From: Nostoc calcicola FACHB-3891
GTDB lineage: Bacteria > Cyanobacteriota > Cyanobacteriia > Cyanobacteriales > Nostocaceae
Assembly: GCF_014697355.1 (NCBI RefSeq)
Contig: NZ_JACJRQ010000001.1
Span: 248,001 to 312,000, forward strand
Direction of reading: 5' to 3'
Length of the DNA: 64,000 nucleotides
This document shows positions 27,585-36,682 of the stretch, in pieces; positions within the stretch are counted from its first letter, which is position 1, and the number at the start of each line of letters is the position of its first letter. Both the position numbers and the translations under genes were made by a program. The notes under the pieces are model-generated. The model was not told where the DNA came from and made no database searches. It saw only the letters and a list, made by a program, of their open reading frames with translations.

Positions 27585-28775
27585 TTATTTGTTTGTTGTT
27601 GCTGTAGTTCTTTTAGGTCTGACGATAATCAAAAATGCCAGTAAAGTAAAACCTAACATTTGCCAAGTTACCAAATTCCAGCCACCAAGATTCCAGCAGA
27701 ATAAGCCAATACTAGTACCTACAGCACCACCGATAAAATAGGTAGTCATGTAAACGGTGTTGATGCGGCTATTTGATTGGGCATCAAGAGTGTATATCCT
27801 CGCAACATTGGTAACCTGCGTTGCCTGTACACCTACATCTACTAATAATACAGCAACAGCGATCGCCAGTGCAGAATTAGCAGCAATTTTAGCAATTACT
27901 AAACTTGCAATCACCATCGATACAGCAAGAGTTAGGGAACGTTGGGAGTTACCGCCATCGGCTAGTTTACCAAAAACTGGCGCCATCAATGCACCTGCGA
28001 TCGCCACTAAGCCATACAACCCAATTGTGTCAGATTGAAAATTAAAAGGCGCTCCACTTAAATGGAAAGTCAGCGTTGTCCAAAATGAGCAAAAGACACC
28101 AAACAATAACGCGCTAATTAAAGACGCTTCTCTTAATAAGGAAAAACGTTTTAATTGGTGAAGGGTTGATTTTAATAAGTCCCAATAATAACCATTAAAC
28201 TCATTTTTGACATTAGGCAAATATATATTTAGTAAGACAGTAACAATTAAAATCATTGCTGCCGAAAATCCATATACATAACGCCAACTCAACCATTGAG
28301 CAATATATCCACTAACAACCCTTGCTCCTAAAACTCCAATCAATATTCCAGTAAAAATGTTGCCCACAGTTTGACCTGTAGTCACTCTATCTATACTTGC
28401 TGCTAAGGGAAGAATGACTTGGGCTGAGACTGTAGTAATTCCAATTGCGACGCTCAATATCCAAACTTCTACGATGTTTTGTGCAAACGTCATTGCTATC
28501 AACAAACAAAACAAACATGCCAATAACGAAAGAATTAATTTTTTCTTGTTGATTTTATCGCCCAAAGGAATTAAAAAGAAAAGCCCAAAACCGTAACCAA
28601 CTTGGGAAAGCACAGATATGCTGCCGGCTTCACTTTCACTGACTCCAAAAGAAGATGCAATATCTTTGAGGATTGGCTGATTATAGTATACGTTAGCAAC
28701 ACAGACACCAGCTGCGATCGCCATAATCAGTACTTGGACTTTAGTTAATCCATTACTTGGGATTTGTTTTTGCAT
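27585..28775 (-). CDS. Major facilitator superfamily transporter
   Basis: A 396-residue, 12-helix MFS permease. The loop 2-3 signature GLFFLIPLGDKINKKKLILS is present, as is the motif C-like GVLGARVVSGYIAQWLSWR in helix 5 that marks proton-coupled drug exporters, and a second-half signature PVFGKLADGGNSQRSL. It resembles the YgaY/AraJ-type efflux family. Substrate unknown. A Uma2 gene lies 12 bases upstream in the same direction and may be co-transcribed. Confidence 0.88.
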   Translation of the reverse strand: MQKQIPSNGLTKVQVLIMAIAAGVCVANVYYNQPILKDIASSFGVSESEAGSISVLSQVGYGFGLFFLIPLGDKINKKKLILSLLACLFCLLIAMTFAQNIVEVWILSVAIGITTVSAQVILPLAASIDRVTTGQTVGNIFTGILIGVLGARVVSGYIAQWLSWRYVYGFSAAMILIVTVLLNIYLPNVKNEFNGYYWDLLKSTLHQLKRFSLLREASLISALLFGVFCSFWTTLTFHLSGAPFNFQSDTIGLYGLVAIAGALMAPVFGKLADGGNSQRSLTLAVSMVIASLVIAKIAANSALAIAVAVLLVDVGVQATQVTNVARIYTLDAQSNSRINTVYMTTYFIGGAVGTSIGLFCWNLGGWNLVTWQMLGFTLLAFLIIVRPKRTTATTNK

Positions 28776-28787
28776 TCAACCTAAAAT

Positions 28788-29360
28788 TTATACAGGAAAA
28801 AACTGGTTTACAGTACAACTAAAACCAGGTAATAAGGGAGAAATTATATTATCATTACTAAATAGGGTTGCTACCAACTTAAGTTGATTATCTTCGCGTC
28901 GATAGACCTCTAGTTTACGCGATCGCCAATCAGCAATCCAATATTCTTTTACTCCTCTGGTAGAATAAAGTTTAAGTTTTGCTTCCTTATCTCGTCTTAA
29001 GTCTTCGTTGCTGCTAGACAAAACTTCGACTACTAAATCTGGTGCGCCAGTTAAATGTCCCGCTTCATCCAATGTTAGCGCCAAGGTTTCTTTAGTAACC
29101 CAAACTACATCAGGAATCACATTATCTGATTCTGAAAATAAAACGCCGGGGTTGATTACAGCTTCCCCTAAACCAGTAGACTCTGACCAAATGTTAAGCT
29201 GTTGGAAAATTATGCCACAAGTTTGCTGATGTTTAAAGTGAGGTGCCCTGGTCATAAATAATTCTCCATCAACTATCTCGTAGCGTGTCCCTTCATTTTC
29301 TGCGAGGAGTTCCACATCCTGAGTTGTCCAGCGGACTCCTGTATTAAGCATCTGACTCAT
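28788..29360 (-). CDS. Uma2-family PD-(D/E)XK endonuclease-like protein
   Basis: A 190-residue Uma2 (DUF820) protein, a nuclease-fold family highly expanded in cyanobacteria. Signature: RYEIVDGELFMT, PDVVWV, APDLVVEVLSSSN followed by RRDKEAKLKLY, and VKEYWIADWRSRKLEVY. The acidic and Glu-x-Val core residues are in place. It lies directly upstream of the MFS gene. Cellular role unknown. Confidence 0.9.
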   Translation of the reverse strand: MSQMLNTGVRWTTQDVELLAENEGTRYEIVDGELFMTRAPHFKHQQTCGIIFQQLNIWSESTGLGEAVINPGVLFSESDNVIPDVVWVTKETLALTLDEAGHLTGAPDLVVEVLSSSNEDLRRDKEAKLKLYSTRGVKEYWIADWRSRKLEVYRREDNQLKLVATLFSNDNIISPLLPGFSCTVNQFFPV

Positions 29361-29394
29361 CAGCTAACTCCTTTTATCTTACTTTTGTATTTTA

Positions 29395-29497
29395 TAGCGG
29401 TTCCCATTCAGGTGCGGTACAAAATTATATCGGAAGCTGTAGGGGCACGGCAGTGCCGTGCCCTTATGGGTGTACCTCACGTCACCGAGAATTACTA
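29395..29497. mobile_element. 103-bp MITE-like element, copy 1
   Basis: Exactly 103 bp between TA dinucleotides (29393-29394 and 29498-29499), with related inverted ends (TAGCGGTTCCCATTCA versus the complement of the right end) and a perfect central palindrome GGGCACGGCAGTGCCGTGCCC. It is 90/103 identical to 49286-49388 by direct reading. Confidence 0.8.
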
Positions 29498-29670
29498 TAA
29501 GGTAATTGTTGACTGTTAGCTGTTGACCGTTGACCAATTAACTTTTGACTTGCGATTTTCACGCCGCCATTTACTCGCAGAAACTAATTTTTAACTCATC
29601 AGCTAACTCTTGAAATCTCACTCTTAGAGATTGTTTAAAAAGTAGTTAACTGTCATTTTAGGTACTTGTC

Positions 29671-29747
29671 GATCCCCCCTAACCCCCGTTAAAAAGGGGT
29701 GAACCGGAGTTAAAGTCCCCCAATTTATCGGGGGATTTAGGGGGATC
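29671..29747. repeat. GATCCCCC/GGGGGATC hairpin element
   Basis: Outer ends GATCCCCCCTAACCCCCG and the inverse type TCGGGGGATTTAGGGGGATC enclose a GGGG/CCCC core. This is a short non-coding inverted repeat of a kind dispersed in Nostoc-like genomes. Confidence 0.65.
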
Positions 29748-29972
29748 TAAAACGTTTTGCTACCAACAATTGAACTTTTCAAACATCCTCTTATATTTTA
29801 ATTATAAATTCTTAACAAATTAGGAGTCAAAATACCTTACAGCATCTTGCTACAGGAGCCAGAATAGTTAAAGAATTAGAAAAACATTTGATGCATAAAT
29901 AATTAATCAAAAAATTAGTCAAGTGTGTAACCCTTCTCTTAACAAACACTTAACGCCCACAAGCTCGATAAT

Positions 29973-30602
29973 ATGACTCAAGTCCAAGTCGAACCCAAAC
30001 TATACACCTTCGATGAATTTATCAGCTGGTATCCCGAAAATTCAGAGGTACGATACGAATTGCATGATGGAGTAATTATCGAAATGCCCAAGCCAAGGGG
30101 AAAACATTCAAATCTAACAGGTTCCCTGATTGAGCAACTATTGATAATTATTAGACAGAGTGGCTTTGGAGGCATATGGACTATTCCCAGAGAATCAATC
30201 GTCAAACCTAAACGGGAAAAATCAGGTTACGAACCAGATATCATCGTTTTAAATAAAGAAGTTCTTGGGGATGAACCCCGCTGGGAAAGCGAATCGATTA
30301 TTCAAAATCCTGATTCTGTCAAATTAATCGTCGAAGTGGTTTCAACTAATTGGCGTGATGATTACTACGATAAAGTTCGAGATTATGAACAAATGGGCAT
30401 CGAAGAATATTGGATTATCGATTATGCAGCACTGGGAGCGAGAAAGTTCATTGGTAACCCCAAGCAACCGACAATTTTTGTTTGTAACTTGGTTGACGGA
30501 GAATATCAGATGACTCCATTTACAGCAAATACGACTATTGTTTCCCCAATATTTCCCCAATTCAACTTAACTGCACAACAAATTTTTGATTTGGCTTCAT
30601 AG
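29973..30602 (+). CDS. Uma2-family endonuclease-like protein
   Basis: A 209-residue intact Uma2 protein of a second subtype: YTFDEFISWYPENSEVRYEL, EPDIIVLN, VKLIVEVVSTNWRDDYYDKV, IEEYWIIDYAALGARKFIG and the C-terminal TAQQIFDLAS. It is a close relative of the broken gene at 41530-42274 and serves as its intact template. It stands alone. Confidence 0.9.
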   Translation: MTQVQVEPKLYTFDEFISWYPENSEVRYELHDGVIIEMPKPRGKHSNLTGSLIEQLLIIIRQSGFGGIWTIPRESIVKPKREKSGYEPDIIVLNKEVLGDEPRWESESIIQNPDSVKLIVEVVSTNWRDDYYDKVRDYEQMGIEEYWIIDYAALGARKFIGNPKQPTIFVCNLVDGEYQMTPFTANTTIVSPIFPQFNLTAQQIFDLAS

Positions 30603-30701
30603 GAAAGCTTTTACTAAGTAGGTAGCCATGATTCAATATAAGATGACATAATATATTATATTTATTTAGGTCTATCTACTTAATGTGAAAGCGTTTTATT
30701 C

Positions 30702-32864
30702 TCACTTACGATTTTCGCGCCGCCACTTACTCCGCACTAAGCGAATTTCATCAAAAGTGTAGCTTTCACCTAGTTGTTCTTTGATGGGAGTGAGGGAAAT
30801 GTCACCGAGTACTTCTAAAACTTGCCAAATTTTTTGTTGATGTTCTATAGGTACTAATTGATTTAAATCAACTGGCTGATTTTTCTCAATTAATTTTTCA
30901 AGATGATTGCTAACTGTTGACGGACTAAGGTTGCGCTTCTGGGCAATTTGAGCAATATTTAAACCTTGTTGATGTAATTGTAATGTCTGCAATTCCGTAT
31001 AAGAAGATGAACTCGGAGAGGATGCATAATTATTAGTAACCGATTTATTTTGCAAACCTTTTTCTTGGCGGTAGGCGCGAATTTCTGTAATAAACTTTTC
31101 GCCATATTGAGCGAGTTTGTGACTACCTACACCAGAAAGTTTGGCAAATTCAGCTAAGGTTTGGGGTTGTACCTGTACCATCAATTTTAAAGTGGAATCG
31201 TGGAAGATGACGTAAGGTGGTACAGATTGCTCATCAGCTAATTGTTTACGTAGCGATCGCAACTTCTGTAATAATATTTCTGCAACTTCTGCTTTTTCAC
31301 TTCCCTGTTCCTCGGTAATTTTTTGGACTGTGGTTACAGCTAGGGAAACTGTGCGTTGTTTTCGCATTACTTCCCAACTTAAGGCATTGAGTTTTAAAAC
31401 TGAGTAACCATCGCTAGTTTGTTCTAGTAGTCCTTGATGTAAAAGCGATCGCCCCAGCATTCGCCATTCATCTACAGTTCTATCTTTACCAATACCGTAG
31501 GTAGAAAGTTTATCATGTTCGTACTGGAGAATTTTATCTTTTTTTGCCCCCCGCAACACATCAATTATGTGTAGCATCCCAAACCTTTCTTTGCAACGCG
31601 CCACACAAGATAAAAACTTCATGGCTTCAATTGTCCAATCTTGCATGGGTTTGGGATGACGACAATTGTCACAGTTCCCACAATTTCCCGGAAACCTTTC
31701 GCCAAAATAACCCAGTTGAATTGTTCGCCGACAATCAGTACCTTCAGCGTAATCGATCATCTGCCGCAGTTGTTGTTTAGCAATCAACTGTTCTTGAGGA
31801 TCGGTTTTTTGATCGATACTCCATTCAATTGTTTTAACATCACCAAAGCTGAAAAATATTGTACACCGAGATGGTTCTCCGTCTCTACCTGCCCTACCCG
31901 ATTCTTGATAATAACTTTCTATATTTCTGGGCATATCAAAGTGAACTACCAACCGCACATCTGGTTTATTAATTCCCATGCCAAAGGCGATTGTTGCCAC
32001 CATCACCCGGACATCATCTCGAATAAATCGCGTTTGATTATTACTCCGTTCTTCATCAGTTAATCCAGCGTGATAAGGCAAAACAACAACCTTATCATTT
32101 TGCAGTTTAAAAGTGAGTTCATCAACTTTTTTCCGAGTTAAACAATAAATAATTGTCGAACCTTCAATTTCTCGAATTAGTTCTAATAATTCAGCATAAG
32201 CATATTTACTTTTCGGACGAACTTCGTAATAAAGATTTTCCCGGTTAAAACTGGCAAGATGGATGCTAGGTTGCTTTAATCCTAGTTGTTGAATAATATC
32301 ACTACGGACGCGATCGGTGGCTGTGGCGGTGAGGGCGACTGTAGGGATATCAGGATAGCGTTTCCGCAGAGATTTTAACTGGCGATATTCTGGACGAAAA
32401 TCGTGTCCCCATTCCGAAACGCAGTGTGCTTCATCAATAGCAAAGCTAGAAATACCGATTTTTTCTTTAACTAAATCGAGAAATGGTAGAAACCTTTCAC
32501 TGAGGAGACGTTCGGGGGCGACGTATAGTAATTTTACTTTACCGTTGAGGATGGCTTCTTCCCGCGATCGCACCTGATAGGCATTCAAACTACTATTAAG
32601 AAATGTGGCGCTAATATTATTATTTCGCAGTGCTTCCACTTGGTCTTGCATCAAAGCAATTAACGGCGACACCACCACCGTTAGTCCATTTTTTAACAAC
32701 GCTGGTAACTGAAAACACAAAGATTTTCCGCCACCCGTAGGCATCACAACCATTAAATCCCGATTTTGTAGCGCATCTTCGATAATTTGCCGTTGTCCGG
32801 GGCGAAATCTATCATAACCGAAGTGATATTTTAGCGCTTGTTCGAGATGGGGATACTGAAGCAT
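30702..32864 (-). CDS. recQ: ATP-dependent DNA helicase RecQ
   Basis: A 720-residue RecQ 3'-5' helicase for replication fork and recombination repair. Walker A MPTGGGKSLCFQ is at about 40-51, DEAH box IDEAHCVSEWGHDFRP follows, motif V/VI is MGINKPDVRLVVHFDMP and YYQESGRAGRDG. The RQC zinc-binding Cys are CRRTIQLGYFGERF...CGNCDNC. An HRDC domain is at about 520-600. A C-terminal helix-turn-helix (LQLHQQGLNIAQIAQKRNLS) and winged-helix tail complete it. Longer than E. coli RecQ by the C-terminal module, as in many bacteria. Confidence 0.96.
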   Translation of the reverse strand: MLQYPHLEQALKYHFGYDRFRPGQRQIIEDALQNRDLMVVMPTGGGKSLCFQLPALLKNGLTVVVSPLIALMQDQVEALRNNNISATFLNSSLNAYQVRSREEAILNGKVKLLYVAPERLLSERFLPFLDLVKEKIGISSFAIDEAHCVSEWGHDFRPEYRQLKSLRKRYPDIPTVALTATATDRVRSDIIQQLGLKQPSIHLASFNRENLYYEVRPKSKYAYAELLELIREIEGSTIIYCLTRKKVDELTFKLQNDKVVVLPYHAGLTDEERSNNQTRFIRDDVRVMVATIAFGMGINKPDVRLVVHFDMPRNIESYYQESGRAGRDGEPSRCTIFFSFGDVKTIEWSIDQKTDPQEQLIAKQQLRQMIDYAEGTDCRRTIQLGYFGERFPGNCGNCDNCRHPKPMQDWTIEAMKFLSCVARCKERFGMLHIIDVLRGAKKDKILQYEHDKLSTYGIGKDRTVDEWRMLGRSLLHQGLLEQTSDGYSVLKLNALSWEVMRKQRTVSLAVTTVQKITEEQGSEKAEVAEILLQKLRSLRKQLADEQSVPPYVIFHDSTLKLMVQVQPQTLAEFAKLSGVGSHKLAQYGEKFITEIRAYRQEKGLQNKSVTNNYASSPSSSSYTELQTLQLHQQGLNIAQIAQKRNLSPSTVSNHLEKLIEKNQPVDLNQLVPIEHQQKIWQVLEVLGDISLTPIKEQLGESYTFDEIRLVRSKWRRENRK

Positions 32865-33324
32865 GGCGATCGCTTTTTTGCAGGGGTTCTGCGTGGATAA
32901 GTAAGTTTAGTCAAAAAAAGTGAGATATATTTTTAATAATCTTAGCTTTCTAGTTGAATTTATGTAACTTAACAATTACTAATTGTCGCCGATCGCAAAA
33001 ACTCAGGCTAAGATTGGAAAACGCGGTAGGAGGTCATGGTGTCAAAAACTTTTCCATCATAACTTGTAGTGTTGCTACAAGTTATAACAACACTAGAAAT
33101 AGTGATTTGGAAAGTTCTAACAACACGATTTAATACCGTTACTCTTCCGGAACCTGAATTTTCACGGGGTATGAAAACTCTATTTGAGACAGAGTAAGGA
33201 TGTGACAATGCTAGAAGGAATTTGTGAAATTCCCAAATTTAAGCTGAATAAGTGTGTTTTCCCTAAATCCTTACACTTTTTTCATATGCCGTGAAAAGTT
33301 AGACGGTAATAATATTTTCTGAAG

Positions 33325-33360
33325 TTCTGAGTGGAGGCTTCCTCCCCTCAGAATTTTTTT
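33325..33360 (+). terminator. Rho-independent terminator-like hairpin
   Basis: Stem TTCTGAGTGGAGG / CCTCCCCTCAGAA with one internal mismatch, CTT loop, then TTTTTTT. Confidence 0.6.
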
Positions 33361-33453
33361 ATGAAAATAAAATTCGGCGTTGTCTAATTGCGGAATCATT
33401 TGAAAATTTGCATCAATATAAGAGTTCCCAATCACATGAGATACAGAAATTTT

Positions 33454-33479
33454 TAGGGGCGCATAGCTATGCGCCCCTA
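33454..33479. repeat. 26-bp perfect palindrome
   Basis: Half site TAGGGGCGCATAG; the same family occurs at 7377-7402. Confidence 0.8.
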
Positions 33480-33858
33480 CCTTGTACATACAGCTATTTT
33501 CAGGTAAATAGAACGTGGTAGAGGCACAGCAATGCTGTGCCCTTACTACAGATGTGGTTCAAATACATCAAAACTGCTGTAATGTTCAAAATCAGCGTCA
33601 TCAAAAATCTTTTGCACACCCAACGCCAAATTGATTAACGACAATATAAAACTATATATTATTCTGGCAATTTATAACTAGATTTTTTAAGTAGTTACTA
33701 ATTTGTATCGATAGTCAATTTCATCACATCTGAAAATTGGTCAATATATATAAATTAATATTAGTGTATGATTGGCAGCTATTTGGCAATTTGGCATTTT
33801 GCGATCGTGGTATTTTGATATATTGCAGAAATTACCAAGATGTTTTTACTTATTATAC

Positions 33859-33890
33859 AAAGTACGGGATAAAGCCCGTACTTTTTATTT
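33859..33890 (+). terminator. Rho-independent terminator-like hairpin
   Basis: Ten-pair stem AAAGTACGGG / CCCGTACTTT with loop ATAAAG, then TTATTT. No protein gene ends here. Confidence 0.6.
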
Positions 33891-33946
33891 ATAAAAATTT
33901 GGCATTTTGGCATTACATTAAAAGCTATTTATGATATAATCATTTG

Positions 33947-34118
33947 AAAAGCAATAATTTCACTACTAAGAATATAGTAATTTACTATCCTTTTAGTTGA
34001 TGTTATTTGCTAGTCTTTCAACCTATTGAATTTTATTTGTGCTATTTCTTATAGACTCCAAGGTGTGCTGCCACTTTCAAGCTATTTGGACGGGATAAAT
34101 CATCCCGTCTTTTATTTT
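33947..34118 (+). ncRNA. Candidate small RNA between a sigma70-type promoter and a terminator
   Basis: A promoter-like TTACAT (33913-33918), 16-base spacer and TATAAT (33935-33940) are followed about 150 bases later by a perfect hairpin at 34089-34109 (GACGGGAT / ATCCCGTC) and TTTTATTTT. No reading frame with a ribosome site lies between them. The transcript would be about 170 nt. The start is an estimate. Confidence 0.3.
34089..34118 (+). terminator. Rho-independent terminator-like hairpin
   Basis: Eight-pair stem GACGGGAT / ATCCCGTC, loop AAATC, T-rich tail. Confidence 0.6.
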
Positions 34119-34490
34119 GGCTGCTAGTTGTCAAAACACTCTTGAGAAGATGTTTGTCCAGTATTAGGTTCTATCGAGATACCTTTTAACCGCTCTTAAA
34201 AAGTGGGGAATATAGCTCTCAAAGTCTCCCTTCTTAAGGATGATTTACAGGAATATCAAAGTATTTTATATAGCATCGAAGAATTTTAAAACACCCTACC
34301 AGCATCTAAATTGTTCTGTCATAGGCTTTCTGCTATGGCAAAACAATTTTTTATTTTAAGTACTCAGTCATACTAGAGCAGTGGCTTATCAGGTTTGAGG
34401 ATATTTGAATACTTCCTATAGGAAGATGCCCAATGAATATATTAATGAGTAAATTAATTCGGGATGTTGTTATGCACTGGATTTATATTG

Positions 34491-34519
34491 AGGTTTGGTT
34501 CACCACCAAACCTTTTTTA
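34491..34519 (+). terminator. Rho-independent terminator-like hairpin
   Basis: Nine-pair stem AGGTTTGGT / ACCAAACCT, loop TCACC, followed by TTTTTT. Confidence 0.6.
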
Positions 34520-34678
34520 TATCTCTTGAAAATGGGGCATAGGGGATGGGGCACTGCTAGAGATATGAGGAGTTTATTATCGAAAATTTTTATCCACCTG
34601 CAAAAGGATAGATTTAATATTTTAAGCCTGGGTATCAAAGTTTTTGTAATTCTGGATTCTGAATTCTGGATTCTTACA

Positions 34679-36406
34679 CTAAAAAGTAAAAGTACTCCGC
34701 AGAATGCCGATGGTAACTGAGTCGCTATCTGGTGTGTGACCAGGTTGCAAAATATGAATAATGCCTGGTGTAATGCTAATGTTATCGTTTAGCTGAAAGC
34801 GATAAAATGCCTCAATTTGAGTAGTGGTTCCTGGTTGTCCTCCAGCACGTCCCAAACCAGTATTGACAAAATCCGGGACATTATCGCCTACAGGTAAATT
34901 GCTACTAGTAATTTTCGGAGGCTGCCCAATATAAATTCCGCCTAAATTACCCTTGGCAAATAAATCAGGGAAATTCAAAAACAGCATATAATTCGCTGTT
35001 TCAACATTTCCCGATCGCCCCGGAATATAAGATTTAGTATAACCACCCCATGCACCTGCACTAATACTCTTGGAAATTTGCCAAGTTACAGTCGCACCTA
35101 CAGCGTTGGTTTGTAGCGGTGCCGATCTTCCGGTAGCGCTATTAACCGCAGTTAAGCATTCATCGCCAACAAAGGTGAGTAAACAACCATCAGAAGAGTA
35201 ATTATTAACGTAATATAAACTGAAATCTATACTATCAGTTGGTGTCAGTAACAATTGTACGCCTGTAGTGGTGTTTCCATCAAATAAACCGCTACCTTTA
35301 TTCGGATTTCCTGGTTGATAACTCGTATAAATTGCCTGTAAACTAGCGCGTTTAGCAAATTGCCAATCAATAGCAATACCACCGTGGCCGTATCCCATAT
35401 TTAAAATCGGGTTTCTTTGGGCAAAATAAGACAGCGGCCCTGTTGCAGCACTTTCTACGCGATTTGGACCTCGGAAAGCAGCTGGCATACTTACACCTTC
35501 TGTTCCCACCATTACTGCTAATTTATCTGTCACCAGCCAATGAAAATTGAGATCGCTGATAATCAAACTATCCGTAGGAAATTCGTAGCCAAGTAAAACA
35601 TCATTTCGAGAAACGCTATTAGTAAATCTTGGCGTAGTACCACCTTTACCAGCTAACAAACCTGTGAACAAATAACTACGGGGAGTGATTTGACTAGTTA
35701 AATACAACTGCGCCAAGGAAATAACATTAATGTTTGTTCCACCATCATTTGTATCTTTTTGTCCATCTCTAGGATTAACATCACCACGATTGCTAGTCCG
35801 CCCTTGAAGTCCAACTATTAGTAGTCCGCTGAGTTTAGTTGTTGTTGAAAATTGGTTGCCTTCAATTTCGGTAGTTCTAGCTTCTAAACTATCAACACGA
35901 CCTTGTAAAGTCGCTAATTCTGCTGCAAATTCTGACTGTAATCTTTGTAATATTTTTAAATCTTCGGGGGTAAGTAAATCGTTGGTGGCTGTGGCAATTA
36001 ACTCGTTGATTCTATCTAAACAAGCATTCACCCCAGCAGCAAATTCATATCGAGTTAAGGCGCGATTACCGCGATAGTTGCTATCTGGATAACCCGCTAT
36101 GCAACCATATCGTTCCACCAAAGACTGCAATGCACCGAAAGCCCAATCATTCGGTTGTACATCATTAAGTTGAGAAACCGATGTGACTTGCGCCATCGGA
36201 TCTGCTGGGGAGGGGGATGAGGGGGATGAGGGGGTAATATCGCTATTAACTCCTGAATTCTGAATTCTGAATTCTGGCTCCTGAATAGTTCCTGTATCCG
36301 TGGGAATAGCGATCGCTTTTTCTACAACTGTGTTGACTCCCGCAACGAGTAACCATGCGAGCATCCAGGTTGTGCTATTGCTGCGGCTAATAAGTTTACC
36401 TTTCAA
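34679..36406 (-). CDS. SLH-domain / OprB-type iron uptake porin
   Basis: A cyanobacterial outer-membrane porin of about 575 residues. It has an N-terminal signal peptide (TTWMLAWLLVAGVNTVVEKAIA), a low-complexity linker, and an SLH domain at about 75-140 (VSQLNDVQPNDWAFGALQSL ... GNRALTRYEFAAGVNACLD). A short coiled coil follows (LQSEFAAELATLQGRVDSLEAR), then an OprB-like beta-barrel to the C-terminal strand ending SVTIGILRSTFTF. The start is uncertain (TTG 36406 or ATG 36364). The linker EPEFRIQNSGVN and SSPSSPSP are encoded by GAATTCT and GGGGGATGA intergenic-type repeats. Such porins serve iron and small-solute uptake. Confidence 0.9.
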   Translation of the reverse strand: MKGKLISRSNSTTWMLAWLLVAGVNTVVEKAIAIPTDTGTIQEPEFRIQNSGVNSDITPSSPSSPSPADPMAQVTSVSQLNDVQPNDWAFGALQSLVERYGCIAGYPDSNYRGNRALTRYEFAAGVNACLDRINELIATATNDLLTPEDLKILQRLQSEFAAELATLQGRVDSLEARTTEIEGNQFSTTTKLSGLLIVGLQGRTSNRGDVNPRDGQKDTNDGGTNINVISLAQLYLTSQITPRSYLFTGLLAGKGGTTPRFTNSVSRNDVLLGYEFPTDSLIISDLNFHWLVTDKLAVMVGTEGVSMPAAFRGPNRVESAATGPLSYFAQRNPILNMGYGHGGIAIDWQFAKRASLQAIYTSYQPGNPNKGSGLFDGNTTTGVQLLLTPTDSIDFSLYYVNNYSSDGCLLTFVGDECLTAVNSATGRSAPLQTNAVGATVTWQISKSISAGAWGGYTKSYIPGRSGNVETANYMLFLNFPDLFAKGNLGGIYIGQPPKITSSNLPVGDNVPDFVNTGLGRAGGQPGTTTQIEAFYRFQLNDNISITPGIIHILQPGHTPDSDSVTIGILRSTFTF

Positions 36407-36682
36407 TTTTTTATACTCTGCTCACATACTTAAGTGAAGAGTGTATTCGTGATTGTCTGACACTCACATGAGTAAATTTACGTATTTTGTAGAAAATTAG
36501 ACATAATCCTTCTGGGCAACTTCACAAAGGGCGAGTATAACTATTAGGGAATAGGGCATGGAACATGGGGACAAAGGAAGAATAAACTCTTAACTCTTAA
36601 CTCCTCACTCCTCACTCTTAACTTCTCACTCCTCACTCCCAATGCCCTATGCCCCATGCCCCATGCCCAATAATAAAAGAAT
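36407..36682. repeat. Divergent intergenic region with short tandem repeats
   Basis: Positions 36580-36672 are runs of CTCCTCACT, CTTAACT and GCCCCAT units. Any promoters of the divergent porin and membrane-protein genes must lie in the first 130 bases. Confidence 0.5.

Larger units (their letters stand above)
29361..29972. repeat. Spacer built from mobile repeats
   Basis: It holds a 103-bp TA-flanked MITE (29395-29497), then 29552-29580 resembling the recQ 3' end, a diverged copy of the sequence upstream of the Uma2 gene (about 29597-29625 versus 29358-29385), and a hairpin element at 29671-29747 (GATCCCCC...GGGGGATC). No gene is supported. Confidence 0.6.
32865..34678. other. 1.8-kb gene-poor region with serial terminator-like hairpins
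   Basis: Small open frames here (for example 33008-33208 and 33271-33489 on the minus strand) are not convincing. The region has four T-tailed hairpins: 33325-33360, 33859-33890, 34089-34118 and 34491-34519. It also has an 11-bp hairpin near 33060-33086 and two palindromes (33454-33479, 33518-33546). This pattern fits one or more small non-coding RNAs more than protein genes. Confidence 0.5.

Noticed and set aside
33008..33208. 66-codon minus-strand frame ending YDGKVFDTMTSYRVFQS
   Set aside because: The end looks slightly like a pilin-type tail, but the start is TTG, there is no hydrophobic N-terminus, and nothing confirms it. It could be a gene remnant.
33271..33489. 72-codon minus-strand frame
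   Set aside because: It runs through a palindrome and a terminator hairpin.
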